Positions 1 to 6,665 of a stretch of 11,006 nucleotides of DNA are shown one piece after another. Position 1 is the stretch's first letter; each line of letters begins with the position of its first letter. Source of the DNA: Anaerolineae bacterium (GTDB taxonomy: Bacteria; Chloroflexota; Anaerolineae; Aggregatilineales; Phototrophicaceae); NCBI GenBank assembly GCA_028284565.1, contig JANQRM010000313.1, positions 1 to 11,006 of the forward strand, given 5' to 3'. The position numbers were made by a program, and so were the translations under genes. Below the pieces are notes generated by a model. It ran no database searches. It was not told where the DNA came from and saw only the letters and a list, made by a program, of their open reading frames with translations.

Positions 1-210
1 ATCTAAGACCATGAGGGTTGAGCGTCCACCTGTTACCTGACAATGCCAGACCTCATCCGCACATGAATCCCCCAAATCTAGCAAGAGCGTCAATCCATCC
101 GTTTGTGATTTGAGCGTTTGCAGGAAGGTGTAGAGGCGGGGCAACATCTGTAAGTCACCCCGAATATGTTGCGTATAAAGTATCGTCAACGTGTCTAGCG
201 ATGTTTCCAT
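1..210 (-). CDS. Partial gene (first 70 codons): degenerate 5'-nucleotidase/metallophosphoesterase-like protein
   Basis: An open frame starts at ATG 210-208 and runs off the left edge, giving the first 70 residues. Two segments resemble the start of the 5'-nucleotidase/calcineurin-like fold. Residues 8-18 (LTILYTQHIRG) match the usual strand of the type 'ILHTNDxHG', and residues 42-48 (LLLDLGD) match the second metal motif 'DxGD'. The Asp and His that normally bind metal in the first motif are replaced (Q14/H15 and R17), so catalysis is doubtful. Residues 50-66, with CADEVWHC and TGGRS, do not belong to a motif I can name. The start overlaps the last 16 nt of the enoyl-CoA hydratase gene in another frame, and no good ribosome binding site is visible, so translational coupling is likely. 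The function is unknown; the family assignment is tentative because most of the protein is outside the window. Confidence 0.55.
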   Translation of the reverse strand, partial: METSLDTLTILYTQHIRGDLQMLPRLYTFLQTLKSQTDGLTLLLDLGDSCADEVWHCQVTGGRSTLMVLD

Positions 211-971
211 GTGGGTTTGCGTTTCTCGATGAAGGCACGCATCCCTTCTGTTTTGTCTTGTGAGCTGAAGGCGATAAGGAAGTTACGATTCTCGTGTTCT
301 AGTCCTTCATGAAGCGTGGTCTCAAAGGCTTTGTTGATAGCATCTTTTGTTAGGCGAACCGCAACTTGGGACATACCCGCAATTTTCTTTGCGAGTTTGA
401 TGGCTTCGTCAAGATACCCGTCGGCAGGCGCAACCCGATTGGCTAGCCCGAATTGGAGAGCTTCATCGGCAGAGAGCTTGCGGTCTGAGAGCATGATGTC
501 CATTGCCAAGGCTTTGCCGACTGCGCGGGTGAGACGTTGCGTGCCACCACCGCCGGGTAATATGCCGAGATTGATTTCAGGTTGTCCAAAGACAGCCGTT
601 TCTGAGGCAACGACCATATCGCACATGAGGGCGATTTCGCATCCGCCACCGAGCGCATAACCGGAGACGGCAGCGATGATGGGCTTGGTGATACGGCTAA
701 AATCGAAGCCATCAATCAGTGAACTGTGCATGAGCAGGTCGATTTGGCTCTGGGTGTCCATTTCTTTGATGTCGGCTCCGGCGGCGAAGGCTTTGTCATT
801 GCCTGTGATAATCATGCAACCAATGGAACTATCGGCATCGAAGGCATAGAGCGCATCTAGTAATTCAGAGAGCAAATCGGCATTGAGAGCGTTCAGGGAT
901 TCGGGGCGGTTAAGACGGACTAAACCAACGCCCTCAGCTGGCGTTTCGGTCAAGATGTAGGTGTAGGACAT
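195..971 (-). CDS. Enoyl-CoA hydratase/isomerase family protein (crotonase fold)
   Basis: This is a 258-residue protein, the normal length for a single-domain crotonase. It should hydrate trans-2-enoyl-CoA to 3-hydroxyacyl-CoA in the cytoplasm during fatty-acid or related acyl-CoA breakdown. The oxyanion-hole segment AAGADIKEM is at 63-71 and the second one, GYALGGGCE, at 104-112. Both glutamates used for water addition in classical enoyl-CoA hydratase are present: E112 in GGGCEIALMCD and E132 in FGQPEINLG. This favours a true hydratase over an isomerase or other superfamily member. GGGGTQRLTR follows at about 140-149. ATG 971 is the best start: a GAAAGG ribosome binding site lies 9 nt upstream and the N-terminus MSYTYILTET fits the family. 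A near-consensus promoter precedes it. The 3' end overlaps the next minus-strand gene by 16 nt. The exact substrate chain length cannot be read from the sequence. Confidence 0.95.
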   Translation of the reverse strand: MSYTYILTETPAEGVGLVRLNRPESLNALNADLLSELLDALYAFDADSSIGCMIITGNDKAFAAGADIKEMDTQSQIDLLMHSSLIDGFDFSRITKPIIAAVSGYALGGGCEIALMCDMVVASETAVFGQPEINLGILPGGGGTQRLTRAVGKALAMDIMLSDRKLSADEALQFGLANRVAPADGYLDEAIKLAKKIAGMSQVAVRLTKDAINKAFETTLHEGLEHENRNFLIAFSSQDKTEGMRAFIEKRKPTWKHR

Positions 972-1012
972 GCAGGAATACCTTTCAAATAAGCAATGTT
1001 GTGATGAGGTCT

Positions 1013-1041
1013 ATGATAGATAAGCGACATGGATGTGACAA
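1013..1041 (-). promoter_or_regulatory. Sigma70-type promoter of the enoyl-CoA hydratase gene
   Basis: Reading the minus strand, -35 TTGTCA (1041-1036) and -10 TATCAT (1018-1013) are separated by exactly 17 nt. Each box matches 5 of 6 consensus bases. The start site would fall near 1006, giving a leader of about 35 nt that contains the GAAAGG ribosome binding site (986-981). This is one of the best promoter matches in the window. Confidence 0.7.
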
Positions 1042-1083
1042 GTTAGGTTTGATTTTGGTTTGTAAATGATTTTTTTCAATTTT

Positions 1084-1144
1084 CCCGCCGGCGGTGCAAT
1101 ATATGTTTTCGGCGGTTGGCAAGGGCGTTCCCGCCGTGTGGCGG
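1084..1144. repeat. Cluster of CCGCC/GGCGG inverted repeats
   Basis: A perfect 10-bp palindrome, CCGCCGGCGG, lies at 1085-1094. CGGCGG recurs at 1110-1115. CCGCC-GTGT-GGCGG at 1131-1144 is a 5-bp stem with a 4-nt loop. These GC-rich words can pair with one another in several mutually exclusive ways. No T-run follows on either strand at the distance expected for an intrinsic terminator, so the role is unknown. Confidence 0.5.
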
Positions 1145-1291
1145 TTAAAGATTTGAATAAGGTTTGCATTCGATTTCAGATAACCGATTTTGGACATCAG
1201 ATTTTTAGCTTTCAGCCATGGGCAGATCAGCTTTCCGAGATTTTAAGATGAAGTCTGTATTTTTAGCCTATCACAAAATGAGGAGGAAGTG

Positions 1292-1331
1292 GGATGCAAA
1301 TAGCTATGCATTTGGCTATGCATATGCATCC
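1292..1331. repeat. TATGCAT-based inverted and direct repeat
   Basis: GGATGCA (1292-1298) is mirrored exactly by TGCATCC (1325-1331). Inside this, GCTATGCAT occurs twice with a 12-bp period (1303-1311 and 1315-1323). The element is followed by TTTTTATC (1334-1341), so a weak plus-strand terminator is possible, but no gene ends upstream on that strand. It lies about 90 bp before the start of the membrane-protein gene, so an operator is an alternative. Confidence 0.5.
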
Positions 1332-1408
1332 AGTTTTTATCTCTCCATTTTGATGTGTGAGTAATCATGAAGTGTACCGTGTAATTGAAGCAAGACTCCT
1401 CAGAGAAT

Positions 1409-1416
1409 GGAGGTGA
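1409..1416 (+). promoter_or_regulatory. Strong ribosome binding site for the TTG-initiated membrane-protein gene
   Basis: GGAGGTGA at 1409-1416 is a near-perfect Shine-Dalgarno match; 7 nt separate GGAGG from TTG 1421. This favours TTG 1421 over the upstream in-frame TTG at 1385, which has no such site. Confidence 0.7.
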
Positions 1417-1420
1417 TTCC

Positions 1421-2044
1421 TTGCTTAAGCGATATGCCGTTCCATATTTACCTACCCTTGTCGCTATTCTTGGAATTTGGCTGGTAAGACAAGGTTGGTT
1501 GCTTTATTTAGCTGACCTAAGAGGTCCACTTGGTTTGTTCGCCATCCCGCTTGTGGGTTGCGCGTTTCTTATCGTTGTCATGATTGGCGGGATTGTGCTT
1601 ACTGCTTTACTCTCTTGGACAATGGAACGAACCGACTCATTGCTACCGAAATTACTTTTTATCTCAAGTATCTTTATTGCATTTTTTCTTCCCCTATTTC
1701 CAGCGGCTGATACCCCAGAAAAATTACATTTTTTTGAACATCGTGCGGATTTTGAAGCAGTCGTTGAGATTGCGCGAGGCGATCAACTTGAAGCCGATGA
1801 ACCGAATTGTCCCGCAGGATTTAGACCACCCCTTCCCCTTCGTCACGTTTCTCAGTCAAGATGTATGCATATCTGACTCGACGAAAATCGAGGGTTATAT
1901 GTCGAATTTTACCCGATTGAGAAATCCGCTCATCCAGTGGTATACGTTGAGTTCGATAATGTTAAACATCCATGTGGCTACAACACTTATCTTGAAGAAA
2001 GATTGGATGACCATTGGTATGTATGTGAAGAAGATTGGAATTGA
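1421..2044 (+). pseudogene. Small membrane protein gene interrupted by an in-frame TGA
   Basis: From TTG 1421 the frame encodes 151 residues, meets TGA at 1874-1876, then continues open for another 55 codons to TGA 2042-2044. Both halves look like genuine protein. The first has three hydrophobic helices (about residues 7-22, 36-62, 73-89) followed by a soluble segment with FEAVVEIAR and NCPAGFRPPLPLRHVSQ. The part after the stop reads LDENRGLYVEFYPIE, then HPVVYVEFDN and LEERLDDHWYV, a coherent acidic, aromatic-rich tail in the same frame. The simplest reading is one gene of about 207 codons with a single nonsense change, for example TGG to TGA. Alternatives are a sequencing error or a real truncated protein ending at 1873. 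A topology of three helices plus an outside C-terminal domain is inferred. No family was recognised. Leucine codon use (many CTT and TTA) differs from the TTG-rich neighbouring operon, which may point to a different origin. Confidence 0.6.
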
Positions 2045-2171
2045 AGCTGTGAGAGTTTGTGAATCGTCGTTCCTCTAGCGTCTCCTCGAATCAACAAATG
2101 AGTTTGAAGTCAATTTCGTTGCCATAAATATTCTCTAACTTTTTAAATGTGTTTGATTTGCAATAACTTTC

Positions 2172-2192
2172 TATAATCCCCTGTCGTATAAT
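2172..2192 (+). promoter_or_regulatory. Twin TATAAT boxes upstream of the ABC operon
   Basis: Two perfect -10 hexamers, TATAAT, occur at 2172-2177 and 2187-2192, just before the operon. No good -35 box is found 16-18 nt upstream of either, so an activator may be needed. From the second box the start site would lie near 2199, giving a leader of only about 26 nt to ATG 2225. The rest of 2045-2212 shows neither a gene nor a terminator hairpin. Confidence 0.45.
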
Positions 2193-2200
2193 GTCGTATA
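2182..2200 (+). repeat. TGTCGTATA direct repeat over the -10 region (possible operator)
   Basis: TGTCGTATA occurs at 2182-2190 and again at 2192-2200, a period of 10 bp or about one helical turn. The first copy overlaps the TATAAT box. This geometry suits a regulator bound to one face of the DNA, but no regulator is identified. Confidence 0.45.
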
Positions 2201-2224
2201 TATCTATAAAAAATGGACGGTGGC

Positions 2225-3172
2225 ATGATTGAAGTCAGCCAATTGACGAAACGCTATGGGGATGTGGTAGCGTTGCATGAGATTGCGTTTAGCGCAGAGC
2301 CGGGACAGGTGACAGGCTTTCTGGGTCCGAATGGCGCAGGGAAGACGACGACGATGCGTATCTTGACTGGGTTTACGCCTCCGACAAGTGGGACAGCAAC
2401 GGTGGCGGGATATAATGTCTTTGAGCAGAGCTTGGACGTGCGTCGGCGGGTGGGGTATCTACCGGAAAATGTCCCCTTATATCGAGATATGACTGCGCAG
2501 GGGTATTTGCAATATATCGCGGAGATTCGGGGCTTGAAGGATCGGAAGCAGAAAGCAGATGCCGTGCTGGACCGTGTTGGGCTAGCCAATCGAGCCAAAA
2601 GTCGGATACGGACTCTATCCAAAGGGATGCGTCAACGAGTGGGCTTGGCATCAGCACTGATTCATGAGCCAGAGGTGTTGATTCTTGATGAGCCGACGAT
2701 TGGACTCGACCCCTTTCAGGTGTTGGAATTGCGCGACTTGGTGCGGGAATTAGGACAAGACCATACAGTGCTGTTTAGTACGCATATCCTGTCGGAAGCG
2801 GAACAGGTGTGTGATAAAGTCGTCATCATTCGGGAAGGTCACATCATCGGGCAAGGCTCCCCTGCTGAATTACGGGATGAACTCGGACGTGGTGCGCCGG
2901 TGTTATTACGTGTCGATGCGCCCTTAAAAGAAGTCGTGTCGGTTATCCAGAAATTGCCGAGTGTGGGGAAAGCCATGATTGAGCGTGAGCATATCATCGC
3001 CACCCCATCAGATGAGCAAGTTGACCCACGTTCTGATATTGCGCGGGCAGTCATTGAGCAGAATTGGAATCTGGTTGAATTGCGTCCATTGGCGATGAAT
3101 TTGGAAGACATCTTTTTGGAATTGACCCGTACCGAACAGGAGGCAGTGCGATGCGAATCATCTGGGCGGTGA
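2225..3172 (+). CDS. ABC transporter ATP-binding protein (GldA/CcmA-like)
   Basis: This is the cytoplasmic ATPase of an ABC-2 type exporter. With ATG 2225 the protein has 315 residues; an earlier in-frame ATG at 2213 adds only MDGG. The family's typical N-terminus (MIEVSQLTKRYG) and the short leader favour 2225. Numbering from 2213, Walker A GPNGAGKT is at 38-45, signature LSKGM at 135-139, Walker B VLILDE at 155-160 with catalytic E160, D-loop GLDP at 164-167 and switch histidine H191. The Q-loop position reads GYLPEN, with Glu (E85) instead of Gln, as I recall for the GldA-like branch. A C-terminal region of about 90 residues ends in NLEDIFLELTR, common in ABC-2 ATPases. It is first in a four-gene operon and its end overlaps the permease gene by 22 nt. 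The substrate is unknown. Confidence 0.93.
   Translation: MIEVSQLTKRYGDVVALHEIAFSAEPGQVTGFLGPNGAGKTTTMRILTGFTPPTSGTATVAGYNVFEQSLDVRRRVGYLPENVPLYRDMTAQGYLQYIAEIRGLKDRKQKADAVLDRVGLANRAKSRIRTLSKGMRQRVGLASALIHEPEVLILDEPTIGLDPFQVLELRDLVRELGQDHTVLFSTHILSEAEQVCDKVVIIREGHIIGQGSPAELRDELGRGAPVLLRVDAPLKEVVSVIQKLPSVGKAMIEREHIIATPSDEQVDPRSDIARAVIEQNWNLVELRPLAMNLEDIFLELTRTEQEAVRCESSGR
3138..3143 (+). promoter_or_regulatory. Ribosome binding site fixing the permease start
   Basis: A perfect AGGAGG lies 7 nt before ATG 3151, inside the end of the ATPase gene. It decides for ATG 3151 over the in-frame ATG at 3172, which overlaps the ATPase stop codon. Confidence 0.8.
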
Positions 3173-3912
3173 TGAAGCGGGAGCTGGGCTTGTATTTTCG
3201 GTCTGCGATTGCTTATGCGATTGCCTTTAGTTTGTTGTTGTTTATGGGCTTGGTGATTAGCACGAATATCGCAGAGATTTCGGATAATCGGCTGAATGTG
3301 TCTGCAACGCAACTGCTTGTTGAGAATTTATTTAATTTTAGCTTTTTGATGTTGCTGTTCGCGCCTCTGTTGACGATGCGTTTGCTCGCCGAAGAAAAGC
3401 GAGAAGGCACAATGGAAGTGTTGATGACCCTCCCCATGCGTGACTCGGCGTTTGTCATTGGGAAGTATCTGGCGGTGTGGGCATTTTATTCGGTCATTCT
3501 GTTGTTAACCGTGATTTATGCCCTCCTACTCGGCACAATTGGTAGCATTGATGTGGGACAAGCGATACTCGCCTACTTTGGTGCGTGGCTCTATGGCGGT
3601 GGTGTGCTAGCGGTGAGCATGATTTGGTCGGCAGTGAGTGATGACCAGATTGTCGTCGCGTTTTTGGGTGTGGTGACTTTGCTCCTGTTCTTCTTTGCCG
3701 ATAATTTTTCGATTTGGGCAAGTGGACAGGACATCACGGCGAATGCGTCGAGTTTTATCCGTGAGTTGAGTTTGCGGGCGCACTATCATGATACTTTGCT
3801 GGAAGGAGTCTTCCGATTGCATGATATTGCCTATTTCATTTTGCTCATTATCGGCGCGCTGTTTATCACGACTCGGCTGGTTGAAACCCGACGTTGGAGG
3901 GCAAACGCATGA
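3151..3912 (+). CDS. ABC-2 type permease (GldF-like)
   Basis: This is a 253-residue integral membrane protein and partner of the ATPase encoded just upstream. Six hydrophobic helices can be placed at about 19-38, 60-79, 101-119, 138-160, 167-183 and 226-243. Between helices 2 and 3 lies the conserved cytoplasmic segment RLLAEEKREGTMEVLMTLP (77-95), typical of ABC-2 permeases and expected to contact the ATPase. The acidic/aromatic loop before helix 6 (about 184-225) contains RELSLRAHYHDTLLEGVF, and a similar segment is common in GldF-like permeases. The gene overlaps the ATPase gene by 22 nt and shares ATGA with the next gene, so all three are almost certainly translated from one mRNA. The transported substrate cannot be inferred. 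Confidence 0.9.
   Translation: MRIIWAVMKRELGLYFRSAIAYAIAFSLLLFMGLVISTNIAEISDNRLNVSATQLLVENLFNFSFLMLLFAPLLTMRLLAEEKREGTMEVLMTLPMRDSAFVIGKYLAVWAFYSVILLLTVIYALLLGTIGSIDVGQAILAYFGAWLYGGGVLAVSMIWSAVSDDQIVVAFLGVVTLLLFFFADNFSIWASGQDITANASSFIRELSLRAHYHDTLLEGVFRLHDIAYFILLIIGALFITTRLVETRRWRANA
3896..3901 (+). promoter_or_regulatory. Ribosome binding site fixing the GldG-like start
   Basis: GGAGGG lies 7 nt before ATG 3909, within the permease 3' end. It rules out the in-frame TTG at 3894, which overlaps this site. Confidence 0.8.
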
Positions 3913-5591
3913 GCGAGAAACAACCTTCACAAAACGACACTTTGCTGAGTATCCCACCGAATGCAATCTTAATATTGGCAGGTGTGGGACTGATTATTGC
4001 CTTGATCGTCGCCTTTACCCAAGCGACCTTCACGGTTGTGGGCTGGGTAGGAATTGCCATTGCCGTCTTGTCGATTGTGGGCTGGAGCATTATCGCGCCA
4101 GAGCAGGTGCGGGATGGATTGACAGGACGGACAACCCGTTACGGTGGGACGGCTGTGGTGGTGACTGTTGTAGTCCTTGTAGCACTCATTGGCATTTATT
4201 CACTGTTTCGAGGGTTGAATATCCAATCCGACATCACGGAGAGCAGTCGCTATTCTCTGACGCAAGATGTGCGCGAGATGTTGATTGCATTGGGGGTGGA
4301 TGAGAGTCGCCCACCCATTGAGATACTAGTGTTTTTGGATGCAAGTGAAGCCAGCCTGCGTGAACGTGTGACCTTGTTGTTGGATGCTTTTCAAATCGAA
4401 TCGCTGGGGAAAGTGACATATCGAACTGTCGATGCCAACCGTGAGCCGTTGATTGCCCAAGAGTTTGGCGTGGTAAATGGGCAAATGGTGGTCGTGGCAT
4501 TGGATGAGGTAGAGGAATTCATCACCGAGTCAGCGGAGATTATCCCCATTATTGATCCGGCGACCTTACGCGAGGATGTAATTACGACCATCGTCACCGT
4601 GGTAACACGGGGAAATTATCATGTCTATTTCATGGAAGGCGCGGATACGCTTCGTGTGGATGACCTGACCGCGAATGGTTTGACCACGCTAGCAAGTTCA
4701 TTGGTAAGTTTGAATTTCAATATCACCCAATTGCCACTAACCACGATTTTAGCCGACATTCAGAATATCGAGTCGGATGGGACAGTGATTGTGTTGCCGG
4801 GTGGACAAGCTGAGTTGACGGATGAGGAACATGCCCTGCTCACTGAGTATCTGGATCATGGGGGTGCAGTGGTCGTCTTTGCGGATATTCAGGCAGAAGG
4901 TGGCGCAACCTTGGCTGTGGATAGTCCGTTGGCAGATTACATCGCAAAGAGCTTCGGGATTCAAGTGAATAATGACCTGCTAATTGATGAGGTGCAGTTC
5001 TTCCAATCGCCTTTGAATGTTGCGGTCACTGATTTGCCGACAGAAGGGTTTATCACCCGTGAATTGCCACCGCAAAATACGCTGATATTTGGCTTTACAC
5101 ATAGTTTGTCGTTGGCTGGCACACCCGATAATGTTGACGTTGAGGTACTAGCTCAGACGAGTGAGAATGCTTTTAGTAAGCCGAGCAATGTGATTCAGAC
5201 GATCATTGATACACAGACGGTTCCCTCGCCGGAAGCAGGCGATGCCCAAGGTCCTTTTGTGGTGGTGGCTTCTGCGCGGAATACAGAGACAGATGCGCGA
5301 GTGGTTGTCTTTGGGAGTTTTGTTGTCCCAATTGACCAATATGCTCAATATGAAAATGTTGAGAATATCAATGTGGCGTTTCGGAGTATCGTGTGGGCAT
5401 CGGGCTTTGGTGAACGACTTACCAGTCTCCCCCCATTGGTGAATCAACAGTTTGAGTCTGAGCGTCCCTTGTTTGCAGACGAAGGACAAATCGGCGCATT
5501 CAATATCATTGCCTTGCTCTTGCCCTTTGTTGTGTTGGGGATTGGTGGGCTGGTGTTGTGGTTCAATCGGGAACGCGGAGTCGAGTCGTAA
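3909..5591 (+). CDS. GldG-like ABC transporter auxiliary protein (ABC_transp_aux type)
   Basis: This 560-residue protein resembles the auxiliary subunit that accompanies GldF-like permeases. Three hydrophobic helices lie near the N-terminus (about 18-37, 41-62, 80-99), then a large extracytoplasmic part (about 100-525), a final helix near 530-550 and a short basic tail (FNRERGVES). SRYSLTQDVREML just after the third helix is the typical entry to the GldG domain, which is probably an open alpha/beta fold; strands such as PIEILVFLD, GQMVVVALDEVEEFI and GTVIVLPGG are visible. Many relatives have one N-terminal helix, so the extra pair here looks like an added membrane module. The start overlaps the permease stop by 4 nt (ATGA) with a strong ribosome binding site. 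It probably forms part of the transporter or an envelope complex; no enzymatic residues are recognised. Confidence 0.85.
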   Translation: MSEKQPSQNDTLLSIPPNAILILAGVGLIIALIVAFTQATFTVVGWVGIAIAVLSIVGWSIIAPEQVRDGLTGRTTRYGGTAVVVTVVVLVALIGIYSLFRGLNIQSDITESSRYSLTQDVREMLIALGVDESRPPIEILVFLDASEASLRERVTLLLDAFQIESLGKVTYRTVDANREPLIAQEFGVVNGQMVVVALDEVEEFITESAEIIPIIDPATLREDVITTIVTVVTRGNYHVYFMEGADTLRVDDLTANGLTTLASSLVSLNFNITQLPLTTILADIQNIESDGTVIVLPGGQAELTDEEHALLTEYLDHGGAVVVFADIQAEGGATLAVDSPLADYIAKSFGIQVNNDLLIDEVQFFQSPLNVAVTDLPTEGFITRELPPQNTLIFGFTHSLSLAGTPDNVDVEVLAQTSENAFSKPSNVIQTIIDTQTVPSPEAGDAQGPFVVVASARNTETDARVVVFGSFVVPIDQYAQYENVENINVAFRSIVWASGFGERLTSLPPLVNQQFESERPLFADEGQIGAFNIIALLLPFVVLGIGGLVLWFNRERGVES

Positions 5592-6578
5592 ATGCGCCTC
5601 AATCGGGGGACTCTTGCACTGATTATCGTCAGTGTGTTGGTGATTATCGGCGTGATATTGGTGAACAACCCAACTGTGACTGAGCCAAGTGCCAATATCA
5701 GTGGGCGACTGTTTAACCTCTTCTCCAACCGAGTCGCGCAATTTACTGTGGTTGATTCGACGCTCCAAGCAGAGACGACTTATACCCGGCAGGATAATGA
5801 CTTGTGGGGGATAGACTCGACCGCACCCGAATTGGGTTTACCGAATGATGTCTTGATTGTGGGCGGGTTGGATTTGATATTGGGGCTAGGGTATGTCGAC
5901 TTTTTTGAAGCGGAAGATTTGACGGGATTCGGTTTAGACTCCCCGCGTTATCAATTTAATCTCATGACGGTGGATGACGAGCAACTTGCGCTTTCCGTTG
6001 GGAATCTTGCACCAGATGAGACAGTTTATTATGGTCAGTTGAATAATGACAATCGTATTTATCTGCTTACTCTACCTCAAGTCATTGACCGGCTAGCAGG
6101 CTTTGCGAGTGAACCACCTTATCAAGCAGAAGCTGTGACACCGGAGGCGATTGATGGTTTGCTGTTTTCAGATGTGTTTGGTTATGAAGTGGAATCGTTG
6201 ACCATACGCGACTTGGAAGCCGAAACATTTATCACCTATTCCCAAACCGACGATGGCGAATGGGAGTTATCTGGGACATTTGTTAACGAGGATGAGGTTG
6301 ATGTGTTGCGGGTGGCGCAGGATGTGAGTGCATTTTTGTTATTACAAGCGGTTGATACGGTTGATGTTGCTGTTAACGAAGCCGATTTGGACAGACCACA
6401 AGTTCAGTTTGATTTGACGACCTTCAGCAACCAGCAGATTCAATTGGAAGTAGGCTATTTATCATCTGATATGGGGTATTATGCTCAGGTTACAGGACAA
6501 GATGCTATCATAATTATCAGTCGAAATGCGATTAATGAGCTGAGAGAATTCATTCGAAATCCGCCGATTATCGAGTAA
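5592..6578 (+). CDS. DUF4340-like membrane-anchored protein
   Basis: This 328-residue protein starts on the base right after the stop of the GldG-like gene and closes the operon. One N-terminal anchor helix (residues 7-24) follows a short basic start (MRLNR), so the rest lies outside the cytoplasm. The body matches my memory of DUF4340 proteins: GFGLDSPRYQFNL (112-124), then LSVGNLAPDETVYYGQL and a short strand ending in RIYLL. A second, weaker copy occurs at about 265-300: DLDRPQVQFDL, LEVGYLSSDMGYYAQV, AIIII. This suggests an internal duplication. DUF4340 genes commonly sit beside GldF/GldG-type ABC genes, which supports one complex. The biochemical role is unknown. The nearest ribosome binding site (GGAG, about 11 nt away) is weak, consistent with translational coupling. 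Confidence 0.8.
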   Translation: MRLNRGTLALIIVSVLVIIGVILVNNPTVTEPSANISGRLFNLFSNRVAQFTVVDSTLQAETTYTRQDNDLWGIDSTAPELGLPNDVLIVGGLDLILGLGYVDFFEAEDLTGFGLDSPRYQFNLMTVDDEQLALSVGNLAPDETVYYGQLNNDNRIYLLTLPQVIDRLAGFASEPPYQAEAVTPEAIDGLLFSDVFGYEVESLTIRDLEAETFITYSQTDDGEWELSGTFVNEDEVDVLRVAQDVSAFLLLQAVDTVDVAVNEADLDRPQVQFDLTTFSNQQIQLEVGYLSSDMGYYAQVTGQDAIIIISRNAINELREFIRNPPIIE

Positions 6579-6613
6579 ATGTTGAGATTTCTTGATGATG
6601 GCTTGCCAATGAA

Positions 6614-6642
6614 TTTACGCCTCCATAAGAATTTGCTACAAT
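6614..6642 (+). promoter_or_regulatory. Promoter of the FHA/TIR-like gene
   Basis: -35 TTTACG (6614-6619) and -10 TACAAT (6637-6642) are 17 nt apart. The -10 is preceded by TGC, making an extended -10. The start site would be near 6649, leaving a leader of about 17 nt. It shows that this gene can be transcribed separately from the ABC operon; no terminator is visible between them. Confidence 0.6.
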
Positions 6643-6665
6643 CACAAAATAACTTTCGCTAAAAG

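Larger units (their letters stand above)
972..1420. other. 449-bp gene-free region between divergent genes
   Basis: Besides the hydratase promoter at its left end, this stretch holds a GC-rich cluster of CCGCC/GGCGG words in AT-rich surroundings (1084-1144), an inverted/direct repeat built on TATGCAT (1292-1331), and the ribosome binding site of the next gene. Short open frames at 985-1197 (minus) and 1066-1251 (plus) have no ribosome binding site and no recognisable protein character, so I do not call them genes. No convincing promoter for the gene at 1421 was found. Confidence 0.6.

Noticed and set aside
316..660. 114-codon plus-strand open frame
   Set aside because: Antisense shadow of the enoyl-CoA hydratase gene.
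985..1251. Small open frames on both strands in the gene-free region
   Set aside because: No ribosome binding site, no recognisable protein features, and they cover the hydratase promoter and GC-rich repeats.
1874..1876. TGA as a selenocysteine codon
   Set aside because: No selenoprotein family is recognisable, no clear SECIS-like hairpin was noticed right after the codon, and a Trp-to-stop change is simpler.
1584..2078. 164-codon open frame overlapping the interrupted membrane-protein gene
   Set aside because: It lies in another frame than the well-supported membrane helices and strong ribosome binding site, and its sequence lacks domain-like character. I also considered a double frameshift through it, but a single TGA explains the data more simply.
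3788..4303. 171-codon plus-strand open frame across the permease/GldG junction
   Set aside because: It is out of frame with both genes, rich in Cys, Arg and His, and has no ribosome binding site.
5148..5768. 206-codon minus-strand open frame
   Set aside because: It is a shadow of the GldG-like and DUF4340-like genes, which have clear membrane anchors and operon spacing. Its own sequence is rich in His, Asn and Arg without domains.
6579..6665. Possible terminator between the ABC operon and the FHA/TIR-like gene
   Set aside because: No stable hairpin followed by a T-run was found; only the promoter is supported.
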